The notes under the pieces are model-generated. The model was not told the origin of the DNA, did no database searches, and saw only the letters and a list, made by a program, of their open reading frames with translations. From the NCBI RefSeq assembly GCF_900115675.1, contig NZ_FOXI01000011.1, forward strand, positions 24,269 through 88,268: a DNA stretch of 64,000 bases, written 5' to 3'. This document shows positions 8,755-15,868 of this stretch, one piece after another. Each line of letters starts with the position of its first letter. Positions within the stretch are counted from its first letter, which is position 1. The translations under genes were made by a program, and so were the position numbers. This DNA comes from Halolamina pelagica (GTDB lineage: Archaea > Halobacteriota > Halobacteria > Halobacteriales > Haloferacaceae).

Positions 8755-9105
8755 ATGGACACCGGCAACTCGTACGTCAACGCCCTCCTCGGCGCGGCCG
8801 TGACGATCGTCTTCTCCTTCGCCGGCGTTTCGCCGCTGCTCGGCGGCGCAGCCGCCGGCTTCCTCGAGCGCCGCGACGGCGCCCGGATCGGCGCGCTCGC
8901 GGGGCTGTTCGCCGCCCTCCCGATGGCCGCCGTCGTGGTGTTGTTCGGCGGCTTCGCCTTCCTGCTGATGGGGTTCGGTGAACCGTTCGCCGGCGGGGTC
9001 GTGATCCTGCTGTTCGCGGTGCTGTTCGTCGCCGTCTACACCGTCGCGCTCTCCACCGTTGGTGGCGTCCTCGGCGTCTACCTCGCCGAGGAGTTCCGCG
9101 ACTGA
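8755..9105 (+). CDS. DUF5518-like four-helix membrane protein
   Basis: This 116-residue protein is almost entirely four hydrophobic helices: [20 protein letters not shown], an [20 protein letters not shown] pair, and a [20 protein letters not shown] segment. The first half has the glycine pattern [17 protein letters not shown] shared by small haloarchaeal membrane proteins of the DUF5518 type. The start at 8755 places Met-Asp-Thr-Gly before the first helix. Function is unknown. Its last 28 bases overlap the 3' end of the convergent VanZ-like gene. Confidence 0.75.
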   Translation: MDTGNSYVNALLGAAVTIVFSFAGVSPLLGGAAAGFLERRDGARIGALAGLFAALPMAAVVVLFGGFAFLLMGFGEPFAGGVVILLFAVLFVAVYTVALSTVGGVLGVYLAEEFRD

Positions 9106-9506
9106 GCCGGGAGTCGTCGATAGGCGAGGTAGCGCTCCGCCGCGAACCAGAGGCTGCCGAGCGCGACGCCGATGACGTTCGCGAGCAGGTCGGCCGGGCT
9201 GAAGTACCGATCCGTGAGCGTTCCCTGCACCAGTTCGATCCCGAGGCCGTAGAGCAGGACTCCGAGCAGGACCGCCGCCGCGCGTCGACGCCCGGGCCGC
9301 TCCCACGTCGCCGTCGCGTACGCCGTCGCCGCCGTGAGCCCGGCGTAGGCGAGGAAGTGGAGCTGCTTGTCCCACAGCGGCCCGCCACCGCCGCCCGGCG
9401 CTGCCACCGTATCGAGCACTGAGAAGTAGAAGATGACCGCCGCGGCACTGAGAACTCCCAGCCAGCGCACGAGTCGGGGCAGGAGCGGGACGGGGAGGTT
9501 CCGCAT
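9078..9506 (-). CDS. VanZ-like membrane protein
   Basis: The start at 9506 gives MRNLPVPLLPRLVRWLGVLS. The 142-residue protein has four membrane helices and the VanZ signature: FYFSVLDTV in the first helix, DKQLHFLAYAGLTAATAYA in the second, and ELVQGTLTDRYFSPADLLAN before the last. The H in LHF, the E in IELVQ and the D in PADLLAN are the conserved polar residues of PF04892. In bacteria the prototype affects teicoplanin resistance; the archaeal role is unknown. It overlaps the convergent DUF5518-like gene by 28 bases. Confidence 0.85.
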   Translation of the reverse strand: MRNLPVPLLPRLVRWLGVLSAAAVIFYFSVLDTVAAPGGGGGPLWDKQLHFLAYAGLTAATAYATATWERPGRRRAAAVLLGVLLYGLGIELVQGTLTDRYFSPADLLANVIGVALGSLWFAAERYLAYRRLPAQSRNSSAR

Positions 9507-9575
9507 GGATCCGTGCTCCGCCTCCCGACGCAAAAAGTGCTCGACTGACCGACAAGCCGGGATGGGGTAGGGAGG

Positions 9576-9581
9576 TTTATA
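9576..9581 (+). promoter_or_regulatory. TATA box for the STT3-like gene
   Basis: TTTATA lies 26 bases before the ATG at 9607, so transcription should begin at the start codon and give a leaderless mRNA. Confidence 0.5.
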
Positions 9582-9606
9582 CGCCGCGGCTGAATTCCTT
9601 CCCCCA

Positions 9607-11952
9607 ATGAGCGACGTGCGGGAGGCGACAGCGACCCTCCGTTCGGAACGCCCTGCCGTCGACGACGACCTCCGGGCCGTTCTCGACGTCGACGCCGCCA
9701 AGGAGACCTGGACGTTCGACGACATCCCGATCGACTCGGGGACGTTCGGCGAACTCGTCTCCCGCGGGATCGTCGAGAAGGTCGACGGCGAGTACCGGGT
9801 CGCTGACCGGGATGCGGTCCAGGCAGCCCTCGATGGCGAAGAGGGACAGCCCACCGCGGACGACTCGTCGCCGTCGCTGGAGTTCGATCTCGATCTGCCC
9901 CCCCAACGCGTGGGGGTCGCGCTCGCCGCCGCACTCGCCTTTGTCGTCGCCGTCCGGCTGGTCGCGTTCCCATCGGTGTTCCGGAGCGAGCATATCGTGC
10001 TGCTCGGGAACGATCCGTACTACTACCGCTACCTGCTCCTGCAGTCCCTCGAAGAGGGTGCGAGCGTCACATCGCTGCCAGACGGGGTACTTGTCGGTGA
10101 GCCACTCTTGACCGCGACGCTACTCGCCGTGACGAAGCTACTCGGCGGGACCGTCGAGGTTGCCGACCTCGTGCTCGCGTGGTACCCGGTCGTTGCCGGG
10201 CTGGTGACGGCGGCGCTCGTCTACGTCCTCGCCGTACAGGTGACCGACGACCGCCGTGTCGGCGTCGCGAGCGTCGTCATGCTCGCGGTGACGCCGGTCC
10301 ACGCCTACCGGACCGCAGTCGGGTTCGCCGATCACCACGCCTTCGACTACGTTTGGCTCGCGATCACTGCCGTCGCCGCCGTGGCGTTGCTGCAGCGTAC
10401 GTCGACAGGGAAGGAAAGCGAGCGAGGAATGCTGACTCCGTGGACGCTCGCGCTGGGCGGTATCGTCGCCGTCGGCGTCGCCGGGCAGGTGCTCGCGTGG
10501 AACGCCGGCCCGCTACTCTTGCTCCCGCTAGCGCTGTACGGCGTGGTGCGAGCGACGGCTGCCGTCGACGCCGGCGCGTCGCCGCTCACAGATCTCCCAC
10601 TGGTGGGCGCTGTCGGTCTAGGTGGGGTGCTCGCGATCGTCGTCCACACGACACTTGACTGGCAGGAGCTCTACGTCGTTTCGACGCCGCTCCTGCTCGC
10701 CGCCGGGCTGGGTGTGGTGCTGGTTGTCGGTGAAGGTGCACGGCGATACGGCCTCTCCGCCCGGGTGACGACGGGACTGGTCGCCGCAGCCGGCGCCGTG
10801 GTCTTCGTCGTCGCGTACACCGTGGTTCCGGAGTTCGGCGCCGAGTTCTCACAAGAGTTGGGTCGGTTGGTTAATGCCGGATCCGTCGAAGGGATCGCGG
10901 AGACGGCCTCACTGTTCGGGACGCAGTACGGGACCATCGTCGGTCCGTTCTTTTTCTTCGGGCTGAGCCTCTTCTTCGCCCTCCCGTACCTGGCGTGGTG
11001 CCTGGCCGCCGGGTGGTCGCAGAACCGCCCGATCTGGCAGTTCGCTGGGAGCTACGGCGGGGTGTTCTTCCTACTCGCGCTTCTGCAGGTCCGGTTCGCG
11101 GGACAGTTGGCGCTGTTCTCGTCGGTGTTCGCGGGCGTCGCCGTCGTCCACCTGAGCGCGGTCACCGGTGCGACCGTGCGGCCGGCGATGGTCGCCGACG
11201 ACGGGCGGGACTCCTGGAGCGAGCGGGCCCCCGAACTGCCGGCGTTCTCCATGCCGACCCGCGACACCGTCGTCGCCGTCGGCCTCATCGTGCTGCTCGT
11301 CGGCGGCCTCGGCGCCGTGATCAGCCCCGCCCGGACCACGCAACTGATGGTGAGCGACGAGAGCTACGAGGCGGCGACGTTCATGGACGAGTACGCCACT
11401 GAGGAGGGGTGGGAGTACCCACAGAACTACGTGTTCAGTGAGTGGGGCGACAGCCGGATGTACAACGCGATCGTGAGCGGCGAGTCCCGGAGCTACGGGT
11501 ACGCCCAATCGAACTACGGTGATTTCCTCACGTCACCGAACGCGTCGGATTGGTACCAACGGCTCGACGGCCGGACCGGGTTCGTCGTCGTCGATCGCCA
11601 CAGCGGACTGTCGGACACGGATGAAGAGGTGATGTACAACCGACTGCACGGCTGGGGGAACGAAACGGGGCACTACCGAGCGGTGTGGGCCAGCGAGGAC
11701 GGGTCGATGAAGGTGTTCACGCTGGTTCCGGGGGCGGCAGTGACCGGCTCGATCGAACCGAACGCGACGGTAACGGCGACGACGACTGTGGAGGTCGGTG
11801 GGGAAGAGGTGAGGTACCGCCAGGCGGTGACGGCCGACGCCGCCGGGAACTACTCGGTCCGGGTGCCCTATCCCGGTACGTACGAGATCGGCGGGACCGA
11901 GGTGACCGTGTCTGAAGAAGCAGTGGAGTCCGGCGGAATCGTCCAGGCTTGA
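9607..11952 (+). CDS. STT3/AglB-like GT-C membrane glycosyltransferase
   Basis: The protein has 781 residues. Residues 1-90 form a soluble domain resembling a small winged helix (TFDDIPIDSGTFGELVSRGI). About 13 membrane helices follow. The first outer loop has NDPYYYRYLLLQSLEEG near residue 135, matching the D-x-x metal/lipid motif of STT3 enzymes, and GFADHHAFDY near residue 239. The outer C-terminal domain carries FSEWGDSRMYNAIVSGES near residue 611 where canonical AglB has WWDYG. It therefore looks like an STT3 paralogue that transfers glycans from a lipid carrier, but catalytic activity is uncertain. The adjacent sugar-phosphate transferase supports a role in surface glycan assembly. Confidence 0.8.
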   Translation: MSDVREATATLRSERPAVDDDLRAVLDVDAAKETWTFDDIPIDSGTFGELVSRGIVEKVDGEYRVADRDAVQAALDGEEGQPTADDSSPSLEFDLDLPPQRVGVALAAALAFVVAVRLVAFPSVFRSEHIVLLGNDPYYYRYLLLQSLEEGASVTSLPDGVLVGEPLLTATLLAVTKLLGGTVEVADLVLAWYPVVAGLVTAALVYVLAVQVTDDRRVGVASVVMLAVTPVHAYRTAVGFADHHAFDYVWLAITAVAAVALLQRTSTGKESERGMLTPWTLALGGIVAVGVAGQVLAWNAGPLLLLPLALYGVVRATAAVDAGASPLTDLPLVGAVGLGGVLAIVVHTTLDWQELYVVSTPLLLAAGLGVVLVVGEGARRYGLSARVTTGLVAAAGAVVFVVAYTVVPEFGAEFSQELGRLVNAGSVEGIAETASLFGTQYGTIVGPFFFFGLSLFFALPYLAWCLAAGWSQNRPIWQFAGSYGGVFFLLALLQVRFAGQLALFSSVFAGVAVVHLSAVTGATVRPAMVADDGRDSWSERAPELPAFSMPTRDTVVAVGLIVLLVGGLGAVISPARTTQLMVSDESYEAATFMDEYATEEGWEYPQNYVFSEWGDSRMYNAIVSGESRSYGYAQSNYGDFLTSPNASDWYQRLDGRTGFVVVDRHSGLSDTDEEVMYNRLHGWGNETGHYRAVWASEDGSMKVFTLVPGAAVTGSIEPNATVTATTTVEVGGEEVRYRQAVTADAAGNYSVRVPYPGTYEIGGTEVTVSEEAVESGGIVQA

Positions 11953-12027
11953 GGCGAGTCCAAGAACGGTAGCCAGTGATTAATCGAGTCGGTGTACTTA
12001 ACCTTCCAAGCGTCAGAACGAAAAGTG

Positions 12028-13443
12028 ATGAACGGCGGCTGGCGCTATCGGGCGACGAGCGTGTTCGGCGTCGCGATACTGACCGCCCTCGCGGTCGGCA
12101 TCGCGAACAGTCCGACCGCTCAGGCGATTTTCGCCTCGCTGCCGGTCGTCGGCGCGCTTTCCACGGATCCGCCGTCGGGTGCCGAGGGATTCCTCGAGAT
12201 CGCGACGACGGTCGTGGTCGTCACGGGCGCGTTCGTCCCGCTGTACAAGCCCCGACCGCGTCGGATCCTCGACGCCGTCGTGCTCGCCCAGAAGCGCGTC
12301 GTCGTTGCCTTGCTCGCACTGTCGGCGATCGGCTACTTCGACTACACGTACCGCCTGCCGCGGGCGACGCTGCTGGTGATCACTCCCGTACTGCTGGTCA
12401 CTCTCCCGGCGTGGTTCGTGTGGATCCGGCGACGGCCGACCACTGACCCCCAACGGGGGATCATCGTCGGCGACGACCCCGCGGAGATCGAACGCCTCGC
12501 GGGCGACGTGGACGTCCCGCTGTTGGGGTATCTCTGCCCGACGATTGCGTTCGACCGGCCCGACAGTTCGGCATCGCAGCCGGCCATCGCCGACGGTGGG
12601 GTCGGCGGACTCACCCGGCTGGGCGGCCTGTCGCGTATCGAGGACGTGCTCGTCGAGTACGACGTGGACACGGTGGTGCTCGCGTTCGAACACACCGACC
12701 GGGCGGAGTTCTTCGGCGCGCTTGACGCCTGCTACGAGCACGGCGTCGACGTGAAGGTCCACCGGAACCACGCCGACCAGGTGCTGACTTCCGGGGACGA
12801 CGTCGGGACGCTCGTCGACGTGGACGTCGAACCGTGGGACGTCCAGGACTACGTGCTGAAACGCGGGTTCGATCTGGCGTTCTCGACGTTCGGACTGCTC
12901 GCGTTGAGCCCGGCGATCCTCGCGATCGCCGTGGCGATCGAACTGGACGATGGCGGGTCGGTGCTGTACCGACAGGAACGGACCGCCGTGTTCGGGGAGA
13001 CGTTCGACGTGTACAAGTTCCGGTCGATGATCGAGAACGCGGAAGACGAGACGGGGGCGACGATCAGCGACGAGGACGAAGGAGGGGTCGATCCACGCGT
13101 GACACGTGTCGGGCGGGTTCTACGTCAGACCCACCTCGACGAGATCCCGCAACTGTGGGCCGTTCTGAAGGGCGATATGAGTGTCGTCGGGCCGCGGCCC
13201 GAGCGGCCCGAACTCGACTCGGACATCGAGACTGGTGTCGTGGACTGGCAGAAGCGGTGGTTCGTGAAGCCCGGGCTGACTGGGTTGGCGCAAGTGAACG
13301 ACGTAACCGGGGCGGAGCCGGCAAAGAAACTACGATACGACCTGCAGTACGTGAAACAGCAGTCGTTCACGTTCGACATGAAGTTGGTCATTCGGCAGGT
13401 GTGGAAGGTCGGCGTCGATGCAGTGGGTGCCGTTTTCGGATGA
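12028..13443 (+). CDS. Polyprenyl-phosphate sugar-1-phosphate transferase (WbaP/CpsE type)
   Basis: The chosen ATG gives MNGGWRYRATSVFGVAILTA; a GTG at 11992 in the same frame is possible. The 471-residue protein has four N-terminal membrane helices, a soluble Rossmann-like domain (GIIVGDDPAEIERLAGDVD), then a fifth helix and the PF02397 catalytic domain from about residue 271. Motifs include KRGFDLAFS, YRQERTAVFGETFDVYKFRS, RRVLRQTHLDEIPQLW-like VLRQTHLDEIPQLWAVLKGD, and VGPRPERPE. It attaches the first sugar phosphate to polyprenyl phosphate to start exopolysaccharide or S-layer glycan synthesis. It follows the STT3-like gene by 75 bases and probably works in the same pathway. Confidence 0.9.
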   Translation: MNGGWRYRATSVFGVAILTALAVGIANSPTAQAIFASLPVVGALSTDPPSGAEGFLEIATTVVVVTGAFVPLYKPRPRRILDAVVLAQKRVVVALLALSAIGYFDYTYRLPRATLLVITPVLLVTLPAWFVWIRRRPTTDPQRGIIVGDDPAEIERLAGDVDVPLLGYLCPTIAFDRPDSSASQPAIADGGVGGLTRLGGLSRIEDVLVEYDVDTVVLAFEHTDRAEFFGALDACYEHGVDVKVHRNHADQVLTSGDDVGTLVDVDVEPWDVQDYVLKRGFDLAFSTFGLLALSPAILAIAVAIELDDGGSVLYRQERTAVFGETFDVYKFRSMIENAEDETGATISDEDEGGVDPRVTRVGRVLRQTHLDEIPQLWAVLKGDMSVVGPRPERPELDSDIETGVVDWQKRWFVKPGLTGLAQVNDVTGAEPAKKLRYDLQYVKQQSFTFDMKLVIRQVWKVGVDAVGAVFG

Positions 13444-13509
13444 CCTGAACAGTCCGAGCTTTGGGAAGAACTACAGAGCCGATTCAGTCGCCGGAGAAAC
13501 TAGACGAGC

Positions 13510-13534
13510 GGCATGTATGCGGTGGATACATGCC
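13510..13534. repeat. Perfect 9-bp inverted repeat, 7-base loop
   Basis: GGCATGTAT and ATACATGCC flank GCGGTGG. It lies 67 bases after the sugar-transferase stop. A short T-tract does not follow, so it may be a processing or protein-binding site rather than a terminator. Confidence 0.6.
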
Positions 13535-13638
13535 CAAGCCAAGTGGGCGGTATGGCAGCCAGTAGAAACTCGTTCGAGAGTCAAATCAGCGTCGTACCCA
13601 CCGTAACTGTCAATTGTCCGGAGGCCTCAACGTCGATT

Positions 13639-13659
13639 GTCAGCGGGTTCCCCGCTGAC
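13639..13659. repeat. Perfect 9-bp inverted repeat, 3-base loop
   Basis: GTCAGCGGG and CCCGCTGAC are separated by TTC. It lies between the two convergent gene ends; role unknown. Confidence 0.6.
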
Positions 13660-13866
13660 GCAGAGACCCGGCCCGCAGACCACCCTTGGAAAGTCGCTGC
13701 CGAGGGGTCAGACCAGGTTCACCGTCGCAGCGGCTTTCCGCTCCCCACTTACTCTCCGTGAAAAATCCCTCCTACGGTCACGAGGCGGCCGGTTGGAGCT
13801 TGTACCGGTCGACTCTCGGTCCCGACCAGTCGTGACTCGATCGGGTCCGAGAAGTCTCCTAACCAT

Positions 13867-15015
13867 TCACAGCGTCACTTCGTACTCTCCGACCTTCTCC
13901 TCGTCCAGACTGACACCCAGACCCGGGCCGGTCGGGACGGGAGTCAGACCGTCGGAGATTTCGAGCGGTGACTCCAACACCGTGTCGGTGAACAGGGTCG
14001 GCCCCTTCACGTCGCTCGGGTAAACCGCATTCGGCACGCTCGCGGCGAAGTGTGCCCCCGCAGCGGTTCCCACACCGAGTTCCACCATGCTCCCGACCGC
14101 GACGGGGAGCTGTGCCGCCGCTGCCGTCGAAGCGATCTGGCGACTGGGAACCAGCCCGCCCGCCTTCATGATCTTGATGTTGAGGATGTCCGCGGCGTTC
14201 CGGCTGGCGACGGTGTAGGCATCCTGGGGGCTGAAGGAGCTCTCGTCGGCGAGTACCGGCGTCTCCAGTGCGTCGGTGACCGCCCGCATGCCGTCGATGT
14301 CGTCGCGACTCACCGGCTGTTCGACCAGGAGGAGGTCGAGGTCCTGTTCGAGGTTGCGGAACAGGGGGATCGCCTGATCGACCGTGTACCCCTGGTTGGC
14401 ATCGACACGGAGCGTGGTGTCCGCGTCAAGCGCATCCGCGATCGCCCGCGTGCGCTCGGCCGCCGTCGCGGGGTCGTCGCCGACTTTCACCTTGATCGAG
14501 ACGAACCCGTCCGCGTGGGCGTACGTCTCGGCCTCCGCGACAGCCTCCTCGGTCGGTTTGATGCCGACCGACTGGCCCACCCTGATCGCGTCACGGACAC
14601 GACCGCCGAGGAGTCGACTGACGGGGACGCCGAGCTGTTTACCCAGGGCATCGTGACAGGCGATGTCGACGGCCGTCTTCGCGAACGGGTTGCCGTTGAT
14701 TGCCTCGGCCATGGCCTGATGAACAGCCCTGAGGTTCCCCGCGTCGGTCCCGACGAGCGCCTCCTCGATCTGTTCGATCGCGTGGACGACGCTCCCCGCC
14801 GTCTCCGCGGAGAAGAACGGCTTCGGGGACGCTTCACCCAGTCCGACGATACCGCCCGTCGTTCGGAGGTGTACCAGGACGTGCGTCGGCCGCTCCTGCC
14901 CGCCGCCCGAGATGTTGAAGTCCGTCGTCATCGGGACCGCGACGGGCGTCGTCTCGACGGCCTCGATGGTTAGCGCGTCGTCGCCGCCCTGCTGAGCTTG
15001 TGTCGTCCCCGTCAT
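13867..15015 (-). CDS. Enolase-superfamily epimerase/cycloisomerase (dipeptide epimerase-like)
   Basis: The start at 15015 (MTGTTQAQQGGDDALTIEAV) overlaps the stop of the creatininase-like gene in an ATGA junction, so the two are translationally coupled. The 382-residue protein shows the mandelate racemase/muconate lactonizing domain order: capping domain with GGIVGLGEASPKPFFSAET, then the barrel with the catalytic K-x-K (SIKVKVG), metal ligands D (LRVDANQGY), E (LLVEQPVSRDD) and D (VLADESSFSP), and the opposite lysine (NIKIMKAGG). All catalytic residues are present. The K-x-K with an opposing lysine fits 1,1-proton transfer, so L-Ala-L-Glu-type dipeptide or N-acyl amino acid epimerisation is likely. 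The nearby dipeptide importer supports that. Confidence 0.85.
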   Translation of the reverse strand: MTGTTQAQQGGDDALTIEAVETTPVAVPMTTDFNISGGGQERPTHVLVHLRTTGGIVGLGEASPKPFFSAETAGSVVHAIEQIEEALVGTDAGNLRAVHQAMAEAINGNPFAKTAVDIACHDALGKQLGVPVSRLLGGRVRDAIRVGQSVGIKPTEEAVAEAETYAHADGFVSIKVKVGDDPATAAERTRAIADALDADTTLRVDANQGYTVDQAIPLFRNLEQDLDLLLVEQPVSRDDIDGMRAVTDALETPVLADESSFSPQDAYTVASRNAADILNIKIMKAGGLVPSRQIASTAAAAQLPVAVGSMVELGVGTAAGAHFAASVPNAVYPSDVKGPTLFTDTVLESPLEISDGLTPVPTGPGLGVSLDEEKVGEYEVTL

Positions 15016-15752
15016 CGGTCGAGCTCCTCCCTGATCGCCCCAGCGTAGTAGGCCGTACAATCGTCGATCAGCGTCCTGCCGGCTGCACGGGTCGCGACGG
15101 TCTGATCCCCAAGCACGCCGTTCTCCGTGATGGCTGCGAGCCCGTCACGGATCACGGTCTCGGAGTCGACCGTTCCAACGTATCCCGCCGCGAGCTCGTC
15201 CCGACGGACGAGATCGGGCGTCGTCTCCATGAGGAACGACGTCTCCGCGCCGCCAGCGTGCTTGCCCGCCCGCTCGGGTGACACGCCGTGTTTCTCGAGC
15301 GCCCCGAAGCGCACGTCGATGAACTCCTCGCGGGAGCCGGCCACGAAGACGGTGGCCTCGAGCTCATCGTCCAGTTCCGGGGCGATGGTCTCCAGCGCCG
15401 CCGCGTTCCCGCCGTGTGTCGTGACGAGGGCGATATCGTCGACGCCGTGGGCGTCGAGGCTCCGACAGTAGTCCCGGACCACCGACCGGAACGTGTCCTC
15501 GCCGAGCGAGATCGTCCCGGGGAAGGACATGTGGTGGTCGGACATGGCCGGCCTGATGGGCGGCGCCAGGAGACAGTCCAGCTCGTCGGCGAGTCGTTCG
15601 CCGAGTTCCCGTGCCCTGATCGCGTCGACGGCCAAGGGGAGTCCCGGGCCGTGCTGTTCGGTGCTACCCGCGACGACGAGCGCGAGCGTGGGGCCGTCGT
15701 CGAGGGCCGCCTCAACCTCTGGCCAAGTCATCTCCGGGAGGTATCCGGGCAT
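15012..15752 (-). CDS. Creatininase-family amidohydrolase
   Basis: The 246-residue protein begins MPGYLPEMTWPEVEAALDDG. Creatininase metal motifs are all present: GSTEQHGPGLPLAVDAI (Glu, His, Asp), SDHHMSFPGTISLG, TTHGGNAAALE, and HAGGAETSFLM (His and Glu). The family cleaves cyclic or linear amides (creatinine, 2-amino-5-formylamino pyrimidine ribonucleotide in archaea, mycofactocin precursor). The archaeal ArfB homologue acts in flavin synthesis, but the operon with an epimerase and its placement opposite a peptide importer suggest a catabolic amide or lactam substrate. It is the first gene of a leftward two-gene operon. Confidence 0.88.
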   Translation of the reverse strand: MPGYLPEMTWPEVEAALDDGPTLALVVAGSTEQHGPGLPLAVDAIRARELGERLADELDCLLAPPIRPAMSDHHMSFPGTISLGEDTFRSVVRDYCRSLDAHGVDDIALVTTHGGNAAALETIAPELDDELEATVFVAGSREEFIDVRFGALEKHGVSPERAGKHAGGAETSFLMETTPDLVRRDELAAGYVGTVDSETVIRDGLAAITENGVLGDQTVATRAAGRTLIDDCTAYYAGAIREELDR

Positions 15753-15790
15753 GTTCCGAGTAGGTGGAACGACCCATTTAGCGGTTCAGT

Positions 15791-15830
15791 CGGAAATATC
15801 CGGGTGCAGCCCCACCCCGGAAATATCCGG
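15791..15830. promoter_or_regulatory. Twice-repeated 13-bp motif in the divergent promoter region
   Basis: CGGAAATATCCGG occurs at 15791-15803 and again at 15818-15830, 27 bases apart, in the 116-base region between the creatininase-like gene and the binding-protein gene. The motif is nearly palindromic. Position and spacing fit an operator that controls both operons, possibly for the HTH_10 regulator at 21675; the A/T cores could also serve as TATA elements. Confidence 0.55.
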
Positions 15831-15868
15831 TTCAAACCTTTTCGTCGGTGACTGTCGAGTGGCAACAC

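Larger units (their letters stand above)
13444..13866. other. Non-coding stretch between convergent genes, with two perfect hairpins
   Basis: No credible gene is seen in this 423-base gap. It holds two perfect stem-loops (listed separately) and no tRNA-like fold. Both flanking genes end here, so 3' processing or termination is a natural role. Confidence 0.6.

Noticed and set aside
13500..13600. A possible tRNA-like or small-RNA fold around the first hairpin
   Set aside because: No T-arm consensus (GGTTCGANTCC) or anticodon-arm layout is present.
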